From Desulfobacteraceae bacterium (GTDB lineage Bacteria > Desulfobacterota > Desulfobacteria > Desulfobacterales > SURF-7): a stretch of DNA of 9,703 bases. Both the position numbers and the translations under genes were made by a program. A model generated the notes under the pieces. The model was not told the origin of the DNA and did not search any database. It saw nothing but the letters and a program-made list of their open reading frames with translations. How positions within the stretch are numbered: position 1 is the stretch's first letter; the number at the start of each line of letters is the position of its first letter. The stretch spans positions 1 to 9,703 of the forward strand of contig JAUXBD010000015.1 in assembly GCA_030619585.1 (NCBI GenBank). Reading direction: 5' to 3'. This document shows positions 1 through 6,278 of the stretch, piece after piece.

Positions 1-209
1 TCCTGGCCAAGGCAAGTCCCAATGGCGCTTTTCATCTGGGCGGGATTTTTTTCGGATATATCTACTTTAAAGGCCCTCGTAACATAATCAACTTCAATCT
101 ACTCTATTTAAAATATCTTGAATGGAAATTGAAAAGAAAACGTTCCCGCTTTCATGTGGTTGACGGATTTAAAGATGATAAAGATAGAGATAAACCGACG
201 TATCATTGA
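1..209 (+). CDS. Rhomboid-family intramembrane serine protease, C-terminal fragment
   Basis: This is the 3' end of a gene that begins before the window; the open frame starts at base 3 and ends at the TGA at 207-209. The 68 visible residues begin LAKASPNGAFHLGGIFFGYI. The pattern A-x-x-x-H-L-G-G followed by a glycine-rich hydrophobic stretch is the last core membrane helix of rhomboid proteases, where the His is the catalytic partner of the Ser on an earlier helix. After the helix comes a basic, charged cytoplasmic tail rich in Lys, Arg and Asp. The catalytic Ser (GxSG) lies outside the window, so activity cannot be confirmed and an inactive rhomboid-like protein is possible. The substrate is unknown. 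It converges with the gene ending at 344. Confidence 0.8.
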   Translation, partial: LAKASPNGAFHLGGIFFGYIYFKGPRNIINFNLLYLKYLEWKLKRKRSRFHVVDGFKDDKDRDKPTYH

Positions 210-343
210 GTATAGCTTAATCGGCAATTCCATAAGTTTTTCAGGTATTACGGAAAAAACCCGGGAGGAGGATACCCATTTTGATTTTCTTCGTGACGTG
301 TAATAAAGATGCGGTTAAAGAAGGTCTTTTTATATATATACTC

Positions 344-1618
344 TTATTCAAGATCCATGAATTCAACGGTTGCCGGTCCGGTGCCCTGGTACGAAACTCC
401 TTTCCACACAAAATCGAGCGTTGCCGTACTCAGAAAACGGGTATACCATGGCTCATATCCCCACTCTTTTGCCAAAGCTATCTGGGATTCCGGCCATTGC
501 TCTTTTCCCAAAATATTAGCGGATTCAATTAGAGCGCTCGCATCCATGGGTGTATTGTACGTTATCTTTACATAATCATTCATCGGCCATTGCCAACTTC
601 GCATCACTCCGCCAATAGTATACGCAATCGTATCGTCGTGGTTTGGATCAGGGTGAGCCTGTAAATCCATCTGAGTGAATATGGGGATTTGATAGGAAGA
701 CATATCCGCCACAACACCGTTTTCGTCGAGAAGGATTATCCCAGGAAGTGTCAACCCTCCATATTTGTTCTTCATTTTCATAACTATAGAAATTATAGTA
801 TAAGGCCCCACTGAGGCTCTCATCCACCACCAGCTTTTGAATATACTCGATGCATCCGTATTTCCCCAATTATGGTCATGATATCCTGAACCCTGTACAT
901 GATGGGTGGACCCATTGTACGTCATAGTGCCACTGAGAGTACCATTGGGGACTGCTGGCAACCATGCAAACGTAAATTCCTCATTAGGCCCGGTAAATAC
1001 ATAGCCGGTAAACGAACGATAGGAAGGAACCGTACTTTGAAGTGTTAAATCAACTTCAACGTCCCCAATACGGGCATATATCTCATAAACAGCAAGGTCT
1101 CCGGTACAATAATTTTCGCCTATCTGCACATCGCAAAAAATTGTCGAATAAGAAGCGTACTCAGGTGACACAGTCTCACGAGCATAAATGAACTCTTCCG
1201 GACTAGCGCCTGGAGGCACAATCGAGACAGTAACGGTAGGTTTCTCAGGACCATCAATAGCAAACATTGATTTAGTATAGAATACCACAACCACAGTCGT
1301 TCCGTCTGACATAATGCCATCGAAATACCACCACTCAAAAGAAGGTTGGTCAGGATCGGTTCGCAAGGCATCTTCCCATACTTCGGGGGGGCCTTCCGAC
1401 ATATTTAACCGCTTATAATCTTGCGGGAATATTCCAGGACGCCAGTGAGCCCAGTTCCACGGACACAGGACAGGGTCCGTCGCATGGTCCTGGATGATTT
1501 GCAAATAGTCTATATTTTCGTCACCGCCTGGATCAGGTGGATTAGGCGTAGAAGCTACAAGTGCAATCATACCCAAAACAAGAATTAAGCCAACACATGA
1601 ATACCGTAAAAATTTCAT
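344..1618 (-). CDS. Exported CrtC/AttH-like (lipocalin-fold) protein
   Basis: A complete protein of 424 residues. It starts with a hydrophobic segment (about residues 7-22) ending VAS/TP, which looks like a Sec signal peptide; there is no lipobox. The motif FEWWYFDG at about 94-101 and the motif GYHDHNWGN at 245-253 are the hallmarks of the CrtC/AttH-like lipocalin-fold family. That family includes carotenoid 1,2-hydratase (hydroxyneurosporene synthase) and many uncharacterised proteins. The EWWYF segment opens the N-terminal beta domain and the HDHNWG segment lines the pocket between the two barrel halves. No carotenoid gene is visible nearby, and the protein is predicted to be exported, so CrtC activity should not be assumed; binding or modification of a hydrophobic ligand in the periplasm is the cautious reading. 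A GGGTGAGG stretch just before the ATG can serve as ribosome binding site. It lies about 210 bp downstream of the beta-barrel gene on the same strand. Confidence 0.78.
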   Translation of the reverse strand: MKFLRYSCVGLILVLGMIALVASTPNPPDPGGDENIDYLQIIQDHATDPVLCPWNWAHWRPGIFPQDYKRLNMSEGPPEVWEDALRTDPDQPSFEWWYFDGIMSDGTTVVVVFYTKSMFAIDGPEKPTVTVSIVPPGASPEEFIYARETVSPEYASYSTIFCDVQIGENYCTGDLAVYEIYARIGDVEVDLTLQSTVPSYRSFTGYVFTGPNEEFTFAWLPAVPNGTLSGTMTYNGSTHHVQGSGYHDHNWGNTDASSIFKSWWWMRASVGPYTIISIVMKMKNKYGGLTLPGIILLDENGVVADMSSYQIPIFTQMDLQAHPDPNHDDTIAYTIGGVMRSWQWPMNDYVKITYNTPMDASALIESANILGKEQWPESQIALAKEWGYEPWYTRFLSTATLDFVWKGVSYQGTGPATVEFMDLE

Positions 1619-1828
1619 ACCTCACCCTTTTTTGTGAAAATTAACGTTTTATTGCCCATATCATTATAGAACGGCATCAGTCAAATTCACATGCGTCTAC
1701 AAGAATACTCAGCGGCCTGACTAACTGCAGGTCAGAAATATACCTCCAACCTCTAACCTTAAGCGAATCCCTATGGCGGGACTCTGAGGCCTTGCTTATA
1801 TTTCGTTCCTGCGTGCTCCCAATGCGGG

Positions 1829-3001
1829 TTAGAATCTATTGGTAAGCTTTGCCTCTATTGAATACACATGGTAATCCAGGTCTTCGTCAGGATGGTCCCA
1901 GGATTTGTCTTCACCTATGTTTTTTACAGTGATGCCTAAAATCCCTTCAAGTGATTGCATGAAGAAATTAGTTTTGGATATGCCAACCCCTAAAGCTATC
2001 TTCTGCTTTTTCCCAACAAAATAGGGGCTGTCGGAGCTGTAGTCGTTTTCATCAATATAGTTAAACTGAAGCCATGGTTTTATGCTAAGCTCTGCATTTA
2101 AAGGGTACCTGCAGTAAATATCTGCAATCCATTCATCACCATTGCTGTTCTTGTCTTCAGATAGCACCTGTGAACCTTGCCTGAATTTGCTTTTACCCCT
2201 TATAACGCTTCGCAGGTTGAAAAAAGTTTCGATTTTTTTGCTAAAGTGAGCGAGTCCGAGTCCCATTAACAGGAAACTGCCTTCCTGGAAATAATCTACG
2301 CCATCTAACTGATCTTTTCCATAATCGGCAAACTCGATAATAAAGCTGGCCGTAAGTTCAGTGGAAAAACTGTAACCGACACGCCCTGTAATATTATAGA
2401 TTTCACCAGAATCATAGTCTTCGATTTCTTTGCTAAAATCATACTCTCCCCGCCATACATATCCCAGGCCCATGCTTGCTGACCATTTTTGCCATTCCTT
2501 TAAAATAGAGATGGTGGGATTAATGTTGAAACCCTCGCCAAAATTGTTGATTGATACAAGGTCGGAATCCATAATCAGCACCACGTCATCAACATCCAGG
2601 TCTGTTTTGCCGGTGGGCAGGTTAAAGTCAAGGCCGAACATAATGTCTACGGGAAATCTATTTAAAAGTGAATAAGAAAAGTTCAGCTTGGTATCAGTGA
2701 CACCGGTCATGGAACGGGAATTCCCCTGATCAGGATCGAACTTTGTATAAACATATGATGTTAGCAGGGTAGATGAAAAGGCTTTGTAGTCCGCATCAAC
2801 TCTTACGGGCACATATAACTGACTTCCCTTGTCGTCATTGTCGCACTCCCAGAAGTCAAAGTTGAAACCTGATTGTCCTTTTATGTCAAGGCTGGAAGTG
2901 TCGATAGCGTTAAAATTAAATGAGGGTAGGGCATAGGCATGGTTTAAGGCCAGGGGTATCAGAACTGTTACAATGAGGGCGATCCGGATAATTTTTTTCA
3001 T
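1829..3001 (-). CDS. Outer-membrane beta-barrel protein, transporter/phenol-MetA-like
   Basis: A longer frame runs back to 3088, but the start at 3001 is chosen. It gives a clean signal peptide (MKKIIRIALI..., cleavage after AYA at residue 24) and has AAGGA at 3013-3017, 11 bp upstream. The 390-residue product is rich in alternating hydrophobic/polar strands with aromatic girdle residues (for example about 204-222, 240-262, 335-348), has acidic loops, and ends in Phe (TNRF), the usual BAM-recognition end of outer-membrane barrels. Residues about 102-132, with the pattern DTKLNFSY...LPTGK, resemble the putative MetA-pathway/transporter barrel family (PF13557-like); this assignment is from memory of the motif. 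The cargo is unknown. The gene lies 205 bp downstream of the lipoprotein gene, and an octamer tandem repeat lies in that gap. Confidence 0.78.
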   Translation of the reverse strand: MKKIIRIALIVTVLIPLALNHAYALPSFNFNAIDTSSLDIKGQSGFNFDFWECDNDDKGSQLYVPVRVDADYKAFSSTLLTSYVYTKFDPDQGNSRSMTGVTDTKLNFSYSLLNRFPVDIMFGLDFNLPTGKTDLDVDDVVLIMDSDLVSINNFGEGFNINPTISILKEWQKWSASMGLGYVWRGEYDFSKEIEDYDSGEIYNITGRVGYSFSTELTASFIIEFADYGKDQLDGVDYFQEGSFLLMGLGLAHFSKKIETFFNLRSVIRGKSKFRQGSQVLSEDKNSNGDEWIADIYCRYPLNAELSIKPWLQFNYIDENDYSSDSPYFVGKKQKIALGVGISKTNFFMQSLEGILGITVKNIGEDKSWDHPDEDLDYHVYSIEAKLTNRF

Positions 3002-3077
3002 AGTTGTATGGTTCCTTAATATTTGTCCATTTATGGAATCAGGTATTAAAGGATAAAACAAAAAATAAGATAGATAG

Positions 3078-3118
3078 AATTCCTTCAATTCCTAAATTCC
3101 TCAATCCCCTAATTCCTA
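3078..3118. repeat. Degenerate 8-bp tandem repeat (AATTCCTN), five units
   Basis: AATTCC-like units start at 3078, 3087, 3095, 3103 and 3111, giving spacings of 9, 8, 8 and 8 bp. The fourth unit is degenerate (AATCCC). On the minus strand the unit reads roughly TAGGAATT. The array lies 77-117 bp upstream of the beta-barrel start codon, so it falls in the leader or promoter of that gene. Its function is unknown. Confidence 0.6.
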
Positions 3119-3206
3119 TATTTGGCTTATGTCCAATTTTTATATAATTTTATGTTATTTTACATAGTTATAGTCATCTTTCCGTAATGAATTCAGCGGT
3201 CTGTAG

Positions 3207-4547
3207 TTATTGTCTTGTTAAAGTTATATCATAAGTCCATGTGCAATCCGGTGAAACCGAGATAGACTCGGTTGTGGTAAGAGTCCCGGTATAGCTGTCG
3301 TTTCCCTGGGCCGTCACCGTGATTGTGCTTGAATAGTCATAGCCGGACGCGCTATCAGTCCAAGAGTTGGTAAACGTATATGCCAGACCGCTGGGTGACC
3401 CGTAAAAAAGGCATGGGGAGGAGCTGGGGTCGCACTCTTTATCCCACAGTGTCCCAAGTTGAAGTCGGAATGTGTTGTCACCTAGGTATGTGATAGTGCC
3501 GTTGTTTACCTTGTCCCCAAAAACCTGGCAGCTGCCGGATTGCTCATTTGTGGCCGAAAGCGACCACGTACCTTCTATGTTAGTGTATGTGAATGTTGAG
3601 GTGTCAGTAGCGATTGCCCCCACATTATCCGTAACAACAAGCTCGACCGTATGATCTCCAAGGGCAAGGTCGTTTTTTGTGAAGTTGTCTGTTGTGCCGA
3701 TCACCTCTTCGGTTTCTACCAGGGTCCATACATAACTCGCTATGTTTCCGTCATCACTTGATGTTTGGTCAAAGATAACATTACCGAAAACATAGCCGGA
3801 GGGACTGGTTATTGAGACAGAAGGGATCTCGTTGCTGTCAGTTGTAAAACTCAATGGGTTTGACCATGCTCCCTGATTTCCCTGGGAGTCCACAGCGCGA
3901 ATCCGCCAGGTATATATGGTCGATGGTGCTGTAAGATCATGGGCCCGGTAATTAGTATCAGAAGTAGTGTATTCCACGGTGGAAGGGCTTATGACCTGAA
4001 TATCGTATTCCACTGCTCCGGACACTGCAGCCCATTCAAAGTAAACATTGCCGTTTATTTCATCAGTTGCATTGTCCGCCGGGGATAGCTGTGAAGGCAT
4101 GAATTCGTCCGTTACAATGGTCCCTGCATCCACAGTTGCCCCGGGTATGAGTGTTATAACGCTGACACCCCTATATACCACCTCACCTGCTTCGTTGTTG
4201 CACAAAACAGCAAGGGTTCCATCGGTCCCTGCAGGAACATCGGTTACCGTTCCCTGTCCAACTTCACAATCCCATGGCCCTCCCTGCTGTAATAAAGCGT
4301 CGTCAGGGCCAAAGATATCTGCTTCAACATCATAGATTTCATTGCAGTTGAGGATTTCATCCAGAGCTCTCGAAACAGTATTGTTGTCAGAAGAATCGTT
4401 CACGGCAACTTTGAAATTAACCGAGCATGTATCCAGGTCATTATTGGAAGTTTCCGAAGTGGTGTCGCATGCAAATAACAGTAAAGTTAACATGCATAAC
4501 AAAAGTGTTGAAATGCCGGATATGGTATTTGAACTTACAGGTTTCAT
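3207..4547 (-). CDS. Lipoprotein with FnIII-like and PKD-like domains
   Basis: A 446-residue protein with a lipoprotein signal peptide: a hydrophobic stretch at about 12-25, then the lipobox LFAC with the lipidated Cys at 27. The residue after Cys is Asp28, which in E. coli favours inner-membrane retention; whether that rule holds here is unknown. Residues about 40-145 form an N-terminal domain with four Cys. Residues about 151-236 (PADNATDEI..., FEWAAV, YTWRIRAVD, WSNPLSF) look like a fibronectin type III fold. Residues about 241-323 (SVSITSP..., SYVWTL, GDHTVELVVTD) look like a PKD fold. Residues 324-446 form a C-terminal beta-rich domain with four Cys. Such modules usually bind protein or polysaccharide at the surface. 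GAGG lies 5 bp before the ATG. It starts 54 bp after the CsgG-like gene and is probably in its operon. No enzymatic motif was seen. Confidence 0.78.
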   Translation of the reverse strand: MKPVSSNTISGISTLLLCMLTLLLFACDTTSETSNNDLDTCSVNFKVAVNDSSDNNTVSRALDEILNCNEIYDVEADIFGPDDALLQQGGPWDCEVGQGTVTDVPAGTDGTLAVLCNNEAGEVVYRGVSVITLIPGATVDAGTIVTDEFMPSQLSPADNATDEINGNVYFEWAAVSGAVEYDIQVISPSTVEYTTSDTNYRAHDLTAPSTIYTWRIRAVDSQGNQGAWSNPLSFTTDSNEIPSVSITSPSGYVFGNVIFDQTSSDDGNIASYVWTLVETEEVIGTTDNFTKNDLALGDHTVELVVTDNVGAIATDTSTFTYTNIEGTWSLSATNEQSGSCQVFGDKVNNGTITYLGDNTFRLQLGTLWDKECDPSSSPCLFYGSPSGLAYTFTNSWTDSASGYDYSSTITVTAQGNDSYTGTLTTTESISVSPDCTWTYDITLTRQ

Positions 4548-4601
4548 ATGAACCTCACATTACTTTGAAATTAATTAAGGACTTTAATTAAACAACTTCT
4601 A

Positions 4602-5540
4602 CTAATCCCTTGGTGTCGATTGCCATTCAATATTCACATCAGCTGTCCCAGCGATATCGTTTGGAGATTTTAATCTTTTATTAGGGTATGCAGGTACGAT
4701 TCTATCTGTGTATGATGTACTGTCCCTTTGTAGCTGTAGTAACGCAGGCGGTTTTCGTATAGAACTTACAAGGCCGAGACTCTTTAACTCTAAAGAAGCA
4801 TCTTTGGCTACCGTCATGTTCGGATCAGCTTTAAGAGCCTTGTTGTAAAATTCATCAGCCTTTTTATAATCTCCACGGTCACTGTTTTCTACTCCCCTGA
4901 AAAGATTCGTAAGAGCATTTATATTTGTTGAAAGGGGTTTTTTCAGCTTTGCCATAAGCGAGGGGGAGATTTCGATTTTTAAGGTTTTTATGATTTCAAA
5001 GAGAAGCTCTTTTTCCATTGATAACAGTTGATCAATGAGTTTTCCTTTTACTTCAGGCTGGCCGAAAATTTTTTCCAAAGGAACTTTTAAAAGATTTGAG
5101 GAAAACTGGAAATTGCCCGCCTTTTTTTTGATAATTTCACCTCCAACCAGGTATTCAACTCCCAGCAGTTTGCCAACATGGGCGGTGCTTTTTGGATCAA
5201 CCAGACCTTTTTCTCCAAAGCCTAACTCTTCCACAATTGCCTGGATTTTTATCCTTTCAACCACCTGTATTTTTTCCAGCTTGGAAAGATCCGTTATTAA
5301 CATAATAGCAAGACCTTTTTGCAAAAGGTCAAGGTCGGGCATGCCTGTCTGGTTTTGAAAATAAAGGACAGCCAGTGTGTTTGGGGCGCTCACTGTCTTA
5401 AGGGCTTTTTCCTGCTTAACGGCCCTTTTGGCCCATTTTTTGACACTTTTTGTAACAGTCTGTCCTGCCCAGGAAGTGGTGGACATGGCAAAAAGAATCA
5501 CTGTAAAACAGACCAGTTTGCTTAAATATCTATTTGTCAT
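4602..5540 (-). CDS. Exported CsgG/FlgO-like protein with a TPR unit
   Basis: The frame could extend to 5582, but the start at 5540 is preferred. It has GGAGG 10 bp upstream and gives a signal peptide (MTNRYLSKLV..., cleavage near SWA/GQ at residue 25), whereas the longer form begins inside a palindromic repeat. The product is 312 residues. Residues about 55-137 (LAVLYFQNQTG, GLAIMLITDLSK, VVERIKIQAIVEELG, GLVDPKSTAHVGKLLGVEYLVGG) match the CsgG/FlgO-like fold. This fold is found in curli secretion pores, flagellar outer-membrane factors and many envelope proteins. Residues about 217-250 (GDYKKADEFYNKALKADPN) form one TPR unit. Unlike CsgG there is no lipobox, so a soluble periplasmic or loosely attached protein is likelier than a pore. 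It is the first gene of the minus-strand envelope group. Its exact role is unknown. Confidence 0.8.
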   Translation of the reverse strand: MTNRYLSKLVCFTVILFAMSTTSWAGQTVTKSVKKWAKRAVKQEKALKTVSAPNTLAVLYFQNQTGMPDLDLLQKGLAIMLITDLSKLEKIQVVERIKIQAIVEELGFGEKGLVDPKSTAHVGKLLGVEYLVGGEIIKKKAGNFQFSSNLLKVPLEKIFGQPEVKGKLIDQLLSMEKELLFEIIKTLKIEISPSLMAKLKKPLSTNINALTNLFRGVENSDRGDYKKADEFYNKALKADPNMTVAKDASLELKSLGLVSSIRKPPALLQLQRDSTSYTDRIVPAYPNKRLKSPNDIAGTADVNIEWQSTPRD

Positions 5541-5550
5541 CTTTTTTGTG

Positions 5551-5555
5551 CCTCC
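5551..5555 (-). promoter_or_regulatory. Ribosome binding site of the CsgG-like gene
   Basis: On the minus strand this reads GGAGG, with 10 bp to the ATG at 5540. It decides between this start and the one 14 codons upstream, which has no comparable site. Confidence 0.65.
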
Positions 5556-5577
5556 ATGATTGATCCTGAAATTTGTT

Positions 5578-5601
5578 GTCATTCCGGTGAAAACCGGAAT
5601 C
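5578..5601. repeat. Palindromic intergenic repeat, ATTCCGGT-GAAA-ACCGGAAT
   Basis: An exact 8-bp inverted repeat (arms 5581-5588 and 5593-5600) around GAAA, preceded by GTC and followed by CCAG. As plus-strand RNA it would form a hairpin with a GNRA tetraloop. The motif resembles the GTCATTCCGG...CCGGAATCCAG dispersed elements common in delta-proteobacterial genomes (established only as recollection). It lies between the CsgG-like start and its probable promoter region. Confidence 0.7.
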
Positions 5602-5635
5602 CAGCCATTTCAATAGCTTCTGCATTCCTTTATGG

Positions 5636-5684
5636 CCGTCATCCCGGACTCCGATACGGGACGGAGTGACGGAATCGTGACTTT
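5636..5684. repeat. Second palindromic repeat with GTCATCCCGG core
   Basis: Outer arms CCGTCA (5636-5641) and TGACGG (5667-5672) enclose alternative inner stems: CCCG with CGGG, or ACTCCG with CGGAGT. It is followed by GGAATCGTGAC, which roughly mirrors the GTCATTCC that opens the first palindrome. The two together may be one composite element of about 105 bp. Confidence 0.55.
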
Positions 5685-6119
5685 CTATGAGTCTATCAAT
5701 ATTAAATTTTTTTCTTCTTTACAAGTATATAATCATGGGGTGATGAATATAGATCGTTTTAAGCCAACTTGTTTTTAAATTTAAAAGTTATGGTGAAACA
5801 AAAACGTATAATGGTTTGAATACGGGTCGCATCAGGACGGGTTGCCATTAGACCGTAAAGGGGCGAAATGGAAAAAAAGATAATCGTTTACTGGTTTATA
5901 ATTTCTAACATTTCCAAATGCGTTTACCCCTGGAATCACTGAAATTTTAGTTGTGTCCTCAACTTTAGTTGTTTGTGTATAAATCTAATTTGACCGGGTG
6001 GTTATGGAAATTGTCATAGATTTAATACAACTTTAATTGTAAACATTAATATTGATGGCCTATCCCTGTAATCCTTTAGTAATAATTGTAAAACAATATG
6101 TTATGTCGTTTTGAAAACA
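5685..6119. other. AT-rich intergenic region with repeated TTTA(G/A)TTGT elements
   Basis: No convincing long gene on either strand. It contains TTTAGTTGT at 5946-5954 and at 5964-5972, TTTAATTGT at 6032-6040, and a related AATAATTGT at 6081-6089. Three of these form inverted repeats: CAAC-TTTA-GTTG at 5960-5971, TACAA-CTTTAA-TTGTA at 6026-6041, and ATTGT-AAA-ACAAT at 6085-6097. Their position 50-200 bp upstream of a sigma-54 promoter fits activator binding sites. A GC-richer patch at about 5822-5866 (two ACGGGT copies, then GACCGTAAAGGGG) stands out from the AT-rich background, but I could not match it to a known riboswitch. A 24-codon open frame at 5868-5942 follows it. Confidence 0.45.
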
Positions 6120-6136
6120 TTGGTATGCTTGTTGCA
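6120..6136 (+). promoter_or_regulatory. Sigma-54 (-24/-12) promoter
   Basis: The sequence TTGGTATGCTTGTTGCA fits the RpoN consensus YTGGCACGNNNNTTGCW. GG is at 6122-6123, GC is at 6134-6135, there are exactly 10 bp between them, and the TTGCA half is complete. The -24 half has two substitutions (TGGTAT for TGGCAC). Transcription would start near 6147, leaving about 54 bases before the small open frame at 6201. Sigma-54 promoters need an enhancer-binding activator, for which the inverted repeats upstream are candidates. Confidence 0.65.
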
Positions 6137-6200
6137 AATTATATACTGATTCCGGGAAAAGGAAAAAACTATTTAATCGATAGAATTTGGAGGGAATCTA

Positions 6201-6263
6201 ATGAGTATAGTGGATTTAAATGACAGGATACTGAAATGTTCAGGAGATATTAAACAGCTTTGA
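6201..6263 (+). CDS. Small 20-residue open frame (leader peptide or small protein)
   Basis: The encoded peptide is MSIVDLNDRILKCSGDIKQL. It has GGAGG at 6189-6193, 7 bp before the ATG, as good as any ribosome binding site in the window. It sits between the sigma-54 promoter and the lipoprotein gene, ending 15 bp before the latter's ATG. The peptide is mainly polar with one Cys, has no signal peptide or membrane segment, and could form a short amphipathic helix. It may be a real small protein, or a leader whose translation helps open the next ribosome binding site. A second in-frame stop (TAA at 6267-6269) follows the TGA. I do not recognise any family. Confidence 0.5.
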   Translation: MSIVDLNDRILKCSGDIKQL

Positions 6264-6278
6264 TGCTAAGGAGGAGTT

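Noticed and set aside
235..259. GTTTTTC...GAAAAAAC inverted repeat between the convergent rhomboid and CrtC-like genes
   Set aside because: The stem is almost only A-T pairs, with unequal arms and no GC core, so it is not convincing as a terminator.
1619..1828. Gene or terminator between the beta-barrel and CrtC-like genes
   Set aside because: No open frame with a ribosome binding site and only weak 5-bp inverted repeats (CTGAC...GTCAG) were found.
3002..3088. N-terminal extension of the beta-barrel gene to 3088
   Set aside because: It runs through the octamer repeat region and would precede a clear signal peptide that starts at 3001 with AAGGA upstream.
4048..4335. Plus-strand open frame of 95 codons
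   Set aside because: It is antisense to the lipoprotein gene, with Ser/Thr/Pro-rich composition typical of a shadow frame.
5541..5582. N-terminal extension of the CsgG-like gene to 5582
   Set aside because: The extension lacks a ribosome binding site, begins in a palindromic repeat, and puts 14 polar residues in front of a good signal peptide.
5728..5733. Perfect TATAAT on the plus strand
   Set aside because: No -35 box at 16-18 bp upstream and no gene close downstream; likely chance in AT-rich DNA.
5822..5866. c-di-GMP or guanidine riboswitch
   Set aside because: Conserved core bases of these classes could not be matched; only a GC-richer patch with direct repeats is seen.
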